Shown: piece by piece, positions 25,505 to 34,188 of the stretch
Numbering within the stretch: position 1 is the stretch's first letter
How the letters are laid out: every line of letters begins with the position of its first letter
Origin: Treponema sp. UBA1793
GTDB taxonomy: Bacteria; Spirochaetota; Spirochaetia; Treponematales; Treponemataceae
Assembly (NCBI GenBank): GCA_002314445.1
Contig: DCFX01000008.1
Span: 1-64,000 of the forward strand
Length of the DNA: 64,000 bases
Reading direction: 5' to 3'
Made by a program: the position numbers and the translations under genes
Notes under the pieces: model-generated
Database searches by the model: none
What the model was told of the DNA's origin: nothing
Seen by the model: only the letters and a program-made list of their open reading frames with translations

Positions 25505-26992
25505 TTATTCTGCTGTTTTCAGGTCACATCCTCTGGCAAGTGCTTCCTTGTATACTTGTATGTATTTTTGCGCGGAGAGAGCCCATGTAAAATCTTTTTT
25601 CATGCCGCGTTCCTGCATCATTCTGATGTGTTCTTTCTTGTTGTAATATGCGTGAACAGCCCATCCTACCGTGTTGAACACTGCATCAGGGGTAAGGCTG
25701 TCGAACATAAAGCCGGTTCCCTCTCCTGTGTGCTCGTTGTAATTCTCGACTGTATCTGCCAGTCCGCCCGTTCTGCGTACGATCGGAAGCGTGCCGTACA
25801 GGAGCGAATACATCTGGTTCAGGCCGCACGGCTCATATTTAGAAGGCATCAGAAAAAAGTCACTGCCGGCTTCAATAAGATGACTGAGCTTTTCATCATA
25901 ACCGATATACGCGCGCATATTCGGGAGTCTTGTCTGGAGCGAACGAATTTCGTCTTCGCACCATTTTTCTCCGCTGCCGAGTATTGCAAACTGAACATCC
26001 ATCTGCGTACACATCCGGTACATAGAGCCGTACATTGGAGCAAAAAGTTCCGCAACACCTTTCTGGTCGACGAGGCGCGTAACTATGCCGATAACGGGAA
26101 TATCAGCAACAACGGGAAGGCCCATTCTCTGCTGGAGTTCCCGTTTGCAGACAGCTTTATTTACAAGGGATTTTACATTGTAATGTGCAGGAATCTGCTT
26201 GTCGGTTTCAGGGTTCCATTCTTTTACGTCTGCCCCATTCAATATTCCACGGACTACATCGCTGCGGACACGCAGCAGGCCGTCCATGCCGAATCCGCCT
26301 TCGCCCGTTTGAATTTCATACGCATACGTGGGTGATACCGTGGTAATCATGTCTGCGGAAGAAACACCCCCCTGCAGCAGATTCATGCCGCCGTGATGCT
26401 CAAGTCCGGCACCGTAATATAAACTCCAGTCTATACCGAGCGCAGAAAACGAATCTTTGCTGTACTGCCCCTGATAACCGAGATTGTGGATAGTAAGGAC
26501 GCTTGCCGTATGTGCAAACGGACCGCTGCGGATGACATGTTTTAAAAGTACAGGAGCGAGACATGCAGACCAGTCATGGGCATGTACAATGTCAGGATAC
26601 CAGCCGAGTTTTCTGCATAGCTGAAAAGCGCCGTGGCACAAAATTGAAAAACGGTACGGATTATCATGAAAATCAGTTTCTGACTTAGTACCGTATATTC
26701 CGTCCCGGCCGAAAGACTGTTCATGGTCTAAAAAATAAACAGTTACTTCAGGACAGCCGGGCATCTGGGTCTGATACAAACCGACCCATGCTTCACTCTG
26801 CCCCGCTGCAACACCCAGAGGTCCGGGCACGGGGGTCAGTTTTCTCTTATCTATCCGGTAATACCGCGGCAGCACAATGCGTACATCATGACCCTTTTTA
26901 CTCAGTGCACATGCCATTGCTGAAACGGCATCGGCAAGTCCGCCTGTCTTTGCAAAAGGTACAGCTTCCGCAGAAATCATCAGTATTTTCAT
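25505..26992 (-). CDS. glgA: Glycogen synthase (ADP-glucose)
   Basis: 495 residues, GT-B fold. The N-terminal ADP-glucose motif KTGGLADAVSAMA, the HAHDWSACLAP segment, and the C-terminal PSKYEPCGLNQMYSLLYG and RRTGGLADTVENY motifs are all present. GGAGG precedes the ATG. It extends alpha-1,4-glucan chains from ADP-glucose; no other glycogen gene is in the window. Confidence 0.96.
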   Translation of the reverse strand: MKILMISAEAVPFAKTGGLADAVSAMACALSKKGHDVRIVLPRYYRIDKRKLTPVPGPLGVAAGQSEAWVGLYQTQMPGCPEVTVYFLDHEQSFGRDGIYGTKSETDFHDNPYRFSILCHGAFQLCRKLGWYPDIVHAHDWSACLAPVLLKHVIRSGPFAHTASVLTIHNLGYQGQYSKDSFSALGIDWSLYYGAGLEHHGGMNLLQGGVSSADMITTVSPTYAYEIQTGEGGFGMDGLLRVRSDVVRGILNGADVKEWNPETDKQIPAHYNVKSLVNKAVCKRELQQRMGLPVVADIPVIGIVTRLVDQKGVAELFAPMYGSMYRMCTQMDVQFAILGSGEKWCEDEIRSLQTRLPNMRAYIGYDEKLSHLIEAGSDFFLMPSKYEPCGLNQMYSLLYGTLPIVRRTGGLADTVENYNEHTGEGTGFMFDSLTPDAVFNTVGWAVHAYYNKKEHIRMMQERGMKKDFTWALSAQKYIQVYKEALARGCDLKTAE

Positions 26993-27015
26993 ATACGGCC
27001 TCCATTTTTGAAAAT

Positions 27016-28206
27016 TTAACGTTCGTGAGCAGCCTTATAAAACGCTTCTTTTGAGTTGAGAATCGTCTTTTCGGAAACACAGTATGCTATACGGAACCAG
27101 CCTTTCCCGCCAAAGCCGCTTCCCGGAGCACACAGAATGTTATATTTTTTCAGATGATTCGTAAACGCCATGTCATCGTCATTCCATACATCCGGTACTT
27201 TTACGAACAGATAGAAAGCGCCTTCAGGCTTTGCATACGTATATCCTGCGTAATCCATTATTTCTGTCAGTTCACAGCAGCGTTTTTCATAAAGGGAATA
27301 ATCGCATTCCGCATCCCACGACTCCGTAACGACTTTCTGAAAAAAGGCAGGAGCATTGACATATCCCAGTACACGCGTCGCAAAAATGGCAGCCGCAAGA
27401 AAATCTGCAGCTTCTTTACAGGCCGGATTAAGCGCGATGTAACCGATGCGTTCGCCGGGCAGACTTAAGTTTTTTGCAAAAGATGTAACGACGACTGCGT
27501 TTTCATATGCCGGAAATACAGGTGCCACTTTTTTCCCCCCATACGTAATCGCGCGGTACGGTTCGTCGCAGATAATGTAGGGATACCGCCCCGTCTTTTT
27601 TCCGTGAGCATTGAGCACTGCTGCCAGAGCGGCTATATCGCCTGTAGAATAAATACGACCCGTCGGATTATTTGGAGAATTGATGATGATTGCAGCCGTC
27701 TTTTCGTTCAGTGCAGCGGCGACAGCTTCCGTATCAAGGGAAAAATCTGCTTTTGTCTTTATGCGGCGTATTTCACCGTTATGATTGTGTATATAGTGAT
27801 CGTACTCGGTAAAATACGGACACGGAACAATTACTTCGTCTTCGTCGTTGAGCAGTGCCTTGAGCGTTGCGTTAAGTGCACCTGCTGCACCGACTGACAT
27901 AATAATATGGCTTCCCGGAACGGGTATCCCCTGCTCTTTTGATGTTTTCTGCGCCATAGCTTCCCGGGCTTCAGGATACCCGGCGTTTGGCATATAGCTG
28001 TGGCACCCGTGCGATGTATCCTGCGCAATGCGTCTGATTGACTCTACTACTTTTTCAGGAGGATCAAGATCAGGATTTCCCAGGCTGAAATCATATACAT
28101 TATCAGCGCCATACTTCTGTTTGAGCAAAGCGCCCTCTTCAAACATTTTACGGATAACTCCCGCTGTAGGACTTTCTACTAATTCTTTTATATGTTTTGC
28201 TACCAT
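27016..28206 (-). CDS. Class I/II pyridoxal-phosphate aminotransferase
   Basis: 396 residues from the ATG at 28206, where homologues of this kind begin (AKHIKELVES). An in-frame ATG at 28248 has a better-placed AGAGG but would put a -10-like TATACT (just before 28206) inside the coding region, so the start is uncertain. PLP motifs: INSPNNPTG, CDEPYRAITY, SFAKNLSLPGERIGY with the Schiff-base Lys, and FRIAYC with the carboxylate-binding Arg. Probably an aspartate/alanine-type aminotransferase; the amino donor is not decidable. Confidence 0.9.
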   Translation of the reverse strand: MVAKHIKELVESPTAGVIRKMFEEGALLKQKYGADNVYDFSLGNPDLDPPEKVVESIRRIAQDTSHGCHSYMPNAGYPEAREAMAQKTSKEQGIPVPGSHIIMSVGAAGALNATLKALLNDEDEVIVPCPYFTEYDHYIHNHNGEIRRIKTKADFSLDTEAVAAALNEKTAAIIINSPNNPTGRIYSTGDIAALAAVLNAHGKKTGRYPYIICDEPYRAITYGGKKVAPVFPAYENAVVVTSFAKNLSLPGERIGYIALNPACKEAADFLAAAIFATRVLGYVNAPAFFQKVVTESWDAECDYSLYEKRCCELTEIMDYAGYTYAKPEGAFYLFVKVPDVWNDDDMAFTNHLKKYNILCAPGSGFGGKGWFRIAYCVSEKTILNSKEAFYKAAHER

Positions 28207-28281
28207 GGGCAAAGTATAGCACGTCTGGTACGAAAATGAAAGGTACATTTACGGAAGCCTCTGTTTTATAGTAACTTTGCC

Positions 28282-28310
28282 TTGAATGAGAATGTTTAAG
28301 TGGTTATAAT
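28282..28310 (+). promoter_or_regulatory. Promoter of the 28323 gene, short leader
   Basis: TTGAAT (28282-28287), 17 bp, TATAAT (28305-28310), then 12 bases to the ATG. The expected start of transcription is about 6 bases from the ATG, so the GGAG right after the -10 would not be in the mRNA. Confidence 0.6.
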
Positions 28311-28322
28311 GGAGAAAGTGTT

Positions 28323-29057
28323 ATGAAAAAAATTCCATTTATCTTAAATTTATCAGGAGCGTTACTTATTTGTACTGCAGCGGTCTACGGGCTCCCCTTT
28401 AACAGCAGAATATCAAGCGATGAACTGTCTCAGCTGAAGCAGGGAAAAGTACTTATAAGAAATATCGATTATGCTTCCAAGATGTGCCTTGAAAGCGACA
28501 ACGAAGGCGCACAAAAACTGCTTAAAGACATAAAGGATTTGAAGCCGACGTATCTTGCAGAAGTCATACAGATACGCCCCTATAAGGGGAATGAAAACCT
28601 GCCGCAGCGTCTCGTAGAAAAACTTATGAATATTCAGGAATATATCGGTATTCCCTACTATTCGGAGCAGCACGACTCATATTATGACCTCTATTCGAGC
28701 GCGACAATCATATCAGATTCAGTCCGGGAAGACGGTACCACTCATGACGTTAAGGCAGACCTTACAATGGAACCTTTCGGTGTCATACATTCGACTATTG
28801 AACTTGACACACCGGAAAAATATATATATTACATTTCCACCAATGATAATGCGCTCTGGTATTTTGACAAATTCAAATGCGCTAATCCTGGAAAGATGAA
28901 ATCGGCGATACTGCTTTTCCGCGACGGTGATAACTGGGTACTTTACGGCGTCGGTGGTGTTAACGCGATTAAAATTATTTTCTTTGAAAAACGTATTGAA
29001 ACGTCGTTCATAAACAGGATAAAAACGTTCTGTAATTACATATTCGAGAAAATTTGA
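28323..29057 (+). CDS. Secreted hypothetical protein
   Basis: 244 residues with a Sec signal peptide (hydrophobic NLSGALLICTAAVYG, cleavage near residue 24). The mature part has no family I recognise; it ends with an alternating hydrophobic region (WVLYGVGGVNAIKIIFFEKRIE) and a basic amphipathic tail that could associate with a membrane. Precedes rfbD by 24 bases on the same strand. Function unknown. Confidence 0.75.
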   Translation: MKKIPFILNLSGALLICTAAVYGLPFNSRISSDELSQLKQGKVLIRNIDYASKMCLESDNEGAQKLLKDIKDLKPTYLAEVIQIRPYKGNENLPQRLVEKLMNIQEYIGIPYYSEQHDSYYDLYSSATIISDSVREDGTTHDVKADLTMEPFGVIHSTIELDTPEKYIYYISTNDNALWYFDKFKCANPGKMKSAILLFRDGDNWVLYGVGGVNAIKIIFFEKRIETSFINRIKTFCNYIFEKI

Positions 29058-29081
29058 TACATAAAGCTGGGAGAACGAAAA

Positions 29082-30029
29082 ATGATTTGGATTACAGGCT
29101 GTAAAGGAATGCTTGGTTCTGAACTTACCCGCCAGATGACGCTGGCTCACATCCCGTGGATTGGCACGGGTGCGGAAGTTGATATAACAAATCCGCAGGC
29201 ACTTGAGACCTTTATCAATACAACAGAGACTGCCTCTTACTATTCTTCAAATCTTAAAGACAACGGAAAAATCCGCTGGATTATAAACTGCGCTGCATAC
29301 ACGGCAGTCGACAAATCCGAAGACGAAAGTGAAAAAGCTCATGCTGTAAATGCGGACGGTCCCATGAATATTGCTCGTACTGCACGCGCTCATGGAGCAA
29401 AGCTGATTCATATTTCTTCAGATTACGTATTCGACGGCAGTGCATCTGTTCCTTATACGGAAAATATGCCGAAAGCTCCTCTCGGTGTATACGGCAGAAC
29501 AAAAGCAGAAGGCGAAGATAATGTTGCTAAAGAGATGACACAGTACTACATTATCCGCACGTCCTGGCTGTATGGATTCGAGGGGAGCAATTTTGTATAC
29601 ACAATGACAAAACTTCTTAATACACATGACTCGATAAAAGTTGTCAACGACCAGAAAGGCAGCCCGACGTTCTGCGGCGATCTTGCATCTGTACTGCTCA
29701 GATTTATTGAAAAGTCAGACAGCGCAAAAAGTTTCTTCGGTAAAAACAGCGCCGCCCCCTACGGTGTATATCACTTCACAGACGAAGGCGAGACCACATG
29801 GTTCGATTTTGCAAAAGCTGTTTATGAATACGGAAGAAAGGAAGGACGCATTACACATGCCTGTGCTGTACAGCCGTGTACGACTGCGGAATACCAGTCG
29901 AAAGCGGCCCGGCCTGCCTATTCTGTCCTCAGTAAAGCAAAAATAGAAAGGGAACTGCATATAAAAATTCCGGCGTGGCAGTCCAGTCTTGACCATTTTA
30001 TGAAAGGCGACAGATTTACCGTCAAATAG
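29082..30029 (+). CDS. rfbD: dTDP-4-dehydrorhamnose reductase-like protein
   Basis: 315 residues, extended SDR fold. Motifs: WITGCKGMLGSELTRQ (NADPH binding), IINCAAYTAVDKSEDE, SSDYVFDGSASVPYTE, YGRTKAEGE (Tyr/Lys pair) and RTSWLYG. Normally makes dTDP-L-rhamnose. GGGAG lies 8 bases before the start. No rfbA, rfbB or rfbC is in the window, so the other steps must be encoded elsewhere. An insertion after residue 45 makes it slightly longer than most. Confidence 0.9.
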   Translation: MIWITGCKGMLGSELTRQMTLAHIPWIGTGAEVDITNPQALETFINTTETASYYSSNLKDNGKIRWIINCAAYTAVDKSEDESEKAHAVNADGPMNIARTARAHGAKLIHISSDYVFDGSASVPYTENMPKAPLGVYGRTKAEGEDNVAKEMTQYYIIRTSWLYGFEGSNFVYTMTKLLNTHDSIKVVNDQKGSPTFCGDLASVLLRFIEKSDSAKSFFGKNSAAPYGVYHFTDEGETTWFDFAKAVYEYGRKEGRITHACAVQPCTTAEYQSKAARPAYSVLSKAKIERELHIKIPAWQSSLDHFMKGDRFTVK

Positions 30030-30032
30030 TGT

Positions 30033-31559
30033 TCATTTTTTGAGCGCCTCATATTCTTCAGTACGGCGCATGAGTTCGGTATTTACACATTCCGCGCCGT
30101 ACTGTTCAACAAGAGTCTTTTCCCCTGTATATAACGAGCGTCCGAAGCCAAGCGCATGACCTTTAACAGTGCATCCAATGCTTTCAAGCATTGTCGGAAA
30201 CATATCATATGGTGAAAACTGTCTGTTTTTCTGCACGCTTTCAGAAACTTTCTCAGATGAATTGATGATAATATCAAGCCACCTCCGTTTTGACTCGGCA
30301 TCGGGAACAGGGCTTTCTTCGACAATAAAATTATTGTCAGGCGCGTTAAGAAAACAGTGATCACCCATAATGACAATTGTCGTATCTGCATACCAGTCCC
30401 GCATTTTCATCCATCTTATAAGGTCGCATACCTGCCTGTCAGCACACGCTATGACGTTCTTTATCTGGCGTTTATACAAATCCGGGCAGAGCGGGCATTT
30501 GTAGCCATCCGGAAAATGTGTGTCGACGGTAAGCATTCCATAGAAAAACGGGCTGTCGCTTTTTCCAAGATTGGACAACTCTTTTTTTGCTGCTGAGAAA
30601 AGTTTTTCGTCCTCAAATCCCCAGAAAATCTGGTAATTCTGCGGAATATCGCCGTTTTTTTTGTACCAGTTTATATCATGAATTTCAACATTGTGATTTT
30701 CAAGGAATGTGTCGCGGTTTTCGAAATGTTTGTCTGAACCGAATGAGAACACGTTCTTGTATCCATTTTCTGCAAGAATATCTGTTATTGTGACAGCATT
30801 GGTAAGGCATGTTTTTCCCCCGCCCTGAAGTTTTACAAACGGACTAAAATAAGGAAGTCCGCTCAGCTTTGAAATTAGTCCTGCGGCCGTCCATGATGTG
30901 CCTTCAAGATTTTCTCCGCCGCCCAGTTTCCCGGTTTCACTGAAATTAATATTTTCATTTCCGAGTTCCGTAAGACCGGGAATGAGATTCTCGGTGAACA
31001 GCCCCCCCTCATTTATGGAAGTGTAGGAGGATTCCATCGATTCCATAAAGATGACTACAAGATTGCGTTTCCTGTAGGGAAATACAATTTCAACGTTTTT
31101 GGGATTGACATAATTTTCTTCATAGAATTCTGATTTTACGGGTTTTCTGTGCACCTGGCAGAATATCACCGGATATTTCCATGCTTTGAGCATAAATATG
31201 GAAAAAACTGTTGCACTTACAACATATATGATATTGAACTGGAGATGCTTTTTACCATTGTTAAATATCGTAGAGGGTTTACAGCCGTATTTTTTTTTGT
31301 ACAGTCTGTCATACATAAAGCTGACAAGCCGTACGATAGTACATACAATCAAAGTCGGCAGTACGATATTCAAAAAAAAAGAAAGAAGGGTTCCGGAATC
31401 ATGACCTTTTGTATCTGATTTTACAACAAAAAAAACGTTATAGGCCTTCTGCATGGGATACTGTGTACGTGCCCAACGCAGTGCAAAAAGTTCTGCAGTA
31501 GAAAAACCAAACAGACAGTTAGCAGTAATCGTTTTTATAATATTATTTCTACGTATCAA
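30033..31559 (-). CDS. LTA synthase/phosphoglycerol transferase-like membrane protein
   Basis: 508 residues from a TTG at 31559, chosen because AAGGA sits 5-6 bases before it and family members begin just before the first membrane segment; an ATG at 31664 would add 35 residues without a ribosome site. The N-terminal part has four or so membrane segments, then the sulfatase-fold domain: NLVVIFMESMESSYT (metal Glu), EGTSWTAAGLISKLSG (nucleophile Thr), DTHFPDGY and VIMGDHCFL (metal Asp-His). OpgB/LtaS relatives transfer glycerol phosphate to envelope glycans in the periplasm. Convergent with rfbD. Confidence 0.85.
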   Translation of the reverse strand: MIRRNNIIKTITANCLFGFSTAELFALRWARTQYPMQKAYNVFFVVKSDTKGHDSGTLLSFFLNIVLPTLIVCTIVRLVSFMYDRLYKKKYGCKPSTIFNNGKKHLQFNIIYVVSATVFSIFMLKAWKYPVIFCQVHRKPVKSEFYEENYVNPKNVEIVFPYRKRNLVVIFMESMESSYTSINEGGLFTENLIPGLTELGNENINFSETGKLGGGENLEGTSWTAAGLISKLSGLPYFSPFVKLQGGGKTCLTNAVTITDILAENGYKNVFSFGSDKHFENRDTFLENHNVEIHDINWYKKNGDIPQNYQIFWGFEDEKLFSAAKKELSNLGKSDSPFFYGMLTVDTHFPDGYKCPLCPDLYKRQIKNVIACADRQVCDLIRWMKMRDWYADTTIVIMGDHCFLNAPDNNFIVEESPVPDAESKRRWLDIIINSSEKVSESVQKNRQFSPYDMFPTMLESIGCTVKGHALGFGRSLYTGEKTLVEQYGAECVNTELMRRTEEYEALKK

Positions 31560-31753
31560 TTTATTCCTTCGTTCAATATATTTTACCTTATCATACAAAA
31601 AGGAAAAAAACAAGAAAAAGGTTACAAAAGTATACTTTTCAGGAGTATTCTGCGGAAAAGTCATTGTCAGTCTGCCGGATTTTATATTTTTAGTCTGAAA
31701 ATAAATATTTACATCGATATAATATAATAATATTCATTTTATCGGAGTAAAAC

Positions 31754-32521
31754 ATGCTCGATGTGTATGTAAGCAGAAACAATTTTGAAAACAGAAAGAA
31801 GGACTTCACGTTCAGAAGCCGGAACTGCGGTACAATTACAAGGGACCAGTTTGTACAGATTATTGCGGAATCCAACACAACGGTTACCGAATCGGATACA
31901 ATCGCCGTCATGACGCTCATTGAACAGCAATTTGACAAACTGATAAACGAGGGATTTGCTGTGCAGCTCCCCATGGGAACGTTCCGGGCGGGAGCATCCG
32001 GTACGGCGGAATCTCCTGACGACAGGTTCTGCCCAAAACCCGCACGTTCACCTGATACACCGAAAAGAGATCATGCACTATCCCTGCTATTTGAACCGGA
32101 CAGAAAAAAAGAAAAGAATCTCAAATATCACGTAAAATATGAAAAAACAAGCAACAGACTTGTGTGCTGTCCTTTTTTTGATGCGCTTTATACGATAAAA
32201 GATTCATTTGTGCATACAATAGAACAGGGGCAGTCTCTTTCTGCCCATGGAGATTACCTCAAAATTGATTTTTCCGACGAGGAACAGGGGCTGTACCTCT
32301 GCAAGGGAGGCGGATTTGGAGACGAAAAACTGTACCGGATAAGCAGCTTTTCACGGAACGCACGGAAAACGCTGACGTTCAGTATACCGTACAACATTCC
32401 CGACGCCGATTACAGGCTGTGTATTTGTACACGTCCTGCAAAAACTCTGCTCACTGCATATTCCCGCGATTTTCGGATAGAACGGCAGCAAAAAAGTGAA
32501 AGCAGCCTTGTTTTACGCTGA
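31754..32521 (+). CDS. HU-like domain protein with Ig-like C-terminal domain
   Basis: 255 residues. The N-terminal 90 or so residues resemble the HU/IHF-like fold (TRDQFVQIIAES...IAVMTLIEQQFDKLINEGFAVQL kept in that order, then PMGTFRAG), and the C-terminal half is strand-rich, as in the DUF4469-type Ig-like partner domain seen with HU-like proteins. A nucleoid or DNA-binding role is possible but not shown. CGGAG lies 7 bases before the ATG. Monocistronic, with a terminator at 32528. Confidence 0.72.
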   Translation: MLDVYVSRNNFENRKKDFTFRSRNCGTITRDQFVQIIAESNTTVTESDTIAVMTLIEQQFDKLINEGFAVQLPMGTFRAGASGTAESPDDRFCPKPARSPDTPKRDHALSLLFEPDRKKEKNLKYHVKYEKTSNRLVCCPFFDALYTIKDSFVHTIEQGQSLSAHGDYLKIDFSDEEQGLYLCKGGGFGDEKLYRISSFSRNARKTLTFSIPYNIPDADYRLCICTRPAKTLLTAYSRDFRIERQQKSESSLVLR

Positions 32522-32527
32522 AACCAA

Positions 32528-32572
32528 GCTGGTTTCATGATGAAAACAGGTAGCTTTCATGTTGAAACCAGC
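32528..32572 (+). terminator. Hairpin between convergent genes
   Basis: 18-base arms 32528-32545 and 32555-32572 match at 16 positions. Followed on the plus strand by CTGTTTTATT. Likely terminates the HU-like gene and perhaps the convergent lipoprotein gene. Confidence 0.6.
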
Positions 32573-32642
32573 CTGTTTTATTGAAAAATATCTGTGACAT
32601 TCAGAATAAATCTCCTGTTGATAAAGAAAATACATCTGTATG

Positions 32643-33335
32643 TTACTGTATGGCTGCAATAACAACAGCTTTTCCGTCATGATCCCCTGTCGTCGTCGTA
32701 TCGGTATTTACTATATTTTTCAAATCCATGCTTCCTATAATTTTATAGTCCGGGCTGTTATTCAGTTTCAGTGAAAAATCATTTCTAGCCCTGTTAAACG
32801 ACACAAAAATATGACGGAATCCCTTGAATATCGTAGGCTGTTCGGTACTGAATCCTGCTATGAAAATATAGCTGCCGTTATAAAGAGCCGGGCCTATGAT
32901 TCTTCCATGATTATTAGTTACAAAAAAATCTTTATTTGCAAATGCGACATGTTTATTATTCGGAATCTGCTTGTAGGTTTCATTGTTAATAACACCTTTA
33001 TATCCTGATGAATGTCCGTACTCTTCTTCATAGCCGGCAGATTTACATTGCCGCAATAATTTTTTAACGGCCTGAGGTGCACTATCCGAATACGAATCAA
33101 TGATAATTACATTTATCGGTTCCCTGAGGTATTTATTATGATATTTTATTCCAAGCCAGTCTGCATAGGTGTTATTCTTGTAGATCAGCCATTCGCTGAT
33201 ATTGGGTATATCATAAGTTGAAGAAACATCAGTACTCAAATAAGCACTCATGGCATCATTTGTCGTAACATCAGTGCTTCTGCAAGAGATAAAAGTAAGA
33301 CTAAAGACAAAAATAAAAATTGTAATCTTTCGCAT
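32643..33335 (-). CDS. Putative lipoprotein
   Basis: 230 residues with a lipoprotein signal (FIFVFSLTFISC, lipobox FISC, Cys18). The mature part starts with a Ser/Thr-rich linker. The central part (NNHGRIIGPALYNGSYIFIAGF) recalls the C-terminal domain of LssY-like proteins, but the match is weak. AGGTG precedes the start. Convergent with the 31754 gene. Function unknown. Confidence 0.72.
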   Translation of the reverse strand: MRKITIFIFVFSLTFISCRSTDVTTNDAMSAYLSTDVSSTYDIPNISEWLIYKNNTYADWLGIKYHNKYLREPINVIIIDSYSDSAPQAVKKLLRQCKSAGYEEEYGHSSGYKGVINNETYKQIPNNKHVAFANKDFFVTNNHGRIIGPALYNGSYIFIAGFSTEQPTIFKGFRHIFVSFNRARNDFSLKLNNSPDYKIIGSMDLKNIVNTDTTTTGDHDGKAVVIAAIQ

Positions 33336-33584
33336 TTCATGTACACCTGACGTCTATTAAGGTAGAAATATACAATTCAACATGTATTACAGGTCAGTCG
33401 ATAAAATTAGTCCAGACATGTTCTTCATACGAAGGCCTGACAATACCGTTTTCCCTTCCGCATTCTATGCACTTAAGCAGCCATGCCGTTCAGCAAAAGC
33501 ACTTTACTCATACAGTATTCTATAATATACACTTTACCCCCGTACGGCAAGTGAAATCAATGAGGCTTCAGCCAGACAATACAG

Positions 33585-33613
33585 TTGCAGTTTTTTTGAT
33601 TATCAATTATTAT
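33585..33613 (+). promoter_or_regulatory. Possible promoter of the 33620 ORF
   Basis: TTGCAG (33585-33590), 17 bp, TATTAT (33608-33613), then 6 bases to ATG 33620. The -35 match is only partial. Confidence 0.35.
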
Positions 33614-33619
33614 ATTGAT

Positions 33620-34003
33620 ATGCTGTGCAGAAAATTCTGTACATTTTTTTCACTTATTTCCGCATTAGTATCCATGCTTGGATATACATGTGCATATAGT
33701 GTATATTCTGCGCAGTATAATGCTGTCATTTTTCAAACAGCAGCGGAACATACTGGAGCAGTACTTGCAGCCAGCGGCATGGCAGCTCCGAAACCTGAAT
33801 GCGCGGAAATAAATACTGCCGGACAGAAACAGGCCGTACCCCTGCGCAATGAAGGCAGAATTCATTTTCAGGTATCGGCTGTACCGTCCGGATGTATTTT
33901 TCGATACAGTCAAGTCTCAGCCTTTCTTCTTCTTCCGGATTACTATACACAGTTTGAAAATAAATACCGTGACACGATTCTGACACTTCAGACGCTTATC
34001 TAG
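33620..34003 (+). CDS. Hypothetical secreted protein
   Basis: 127 residues from ATG 33620. The frame is open further upstream to 33467, but this start gives a signal peptide (MLCRKFCTFFSLISALVSML, cleavage near CAYS) and lies just after a -10-like element. Codon use looks like that of the neighbouring genes. No recognised domain. The 284 bases before it hold no other supported gene. Confidence 0.45.
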   Translation: MLCRKFCTFFSLISALVSMLGYTCAYSVYSAQYNAVIFQTAAEHTGAVLAASGMAAPKPECAEINTAGQKQAVPLRNEGRIHFQVSAVPSGCIFRYSQVSAFLLLPDYYTQFENKYRDTILTLQTLI

Positions 34004-34056
34004 TCCACTCCCCTGACTTTTAACAAAATAAATCTCTCTTTAACAGGACGTGTAGT

Positions 34057-34188
34057 ATGGAAAACATGTTTACACAGATTATTTTGATGGCTGTGTTCGG
34101 GATTGGTATGTGTATTGTACTGCCCGAATTTGTATTCAAAACAATCGAACGACTATGTAATTTTTTCAGGAAGCATAAAAATATATGA
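34057..34188 (+). CDS. 43-residue membrane peptide coupled to secF
   Basis: A short ORF with AGGA 8 bases upstream of the ATG, encoding one hydrophobic helix (about residues 8-27) and a basic tail ending FFRKHKNI. Its TGA overlaps the secF ATG (ATGA), so translation should be coupled. No family is recognised. A small membrane subunit or a translational leader are both possible. Confidence 0.6.
   Translation: MENMFTQIILMAVFGIGMCIVLPEFVFKTIERLCNFFRKHKNI

Noticed and set aside
25466..26335. 289-codon plus-strand frame opposite glgA
   Set aside because: The glgA frame carries all family motifs; the antisense product shows no domain and no ribosome site.
29082..30029. A complete dTDP-rhamnose operon
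   Set aside because: Only rfbD is seen; rfbA, rfbB and rfbC are absent from the window.
33394..33486. Short minus-strand frame with KCIECGRENG, zinc-ribbon-like
   Set aside because: Only about 30 codons between stops with no start codon; may be a remnant of a gene end but cannot be supported.
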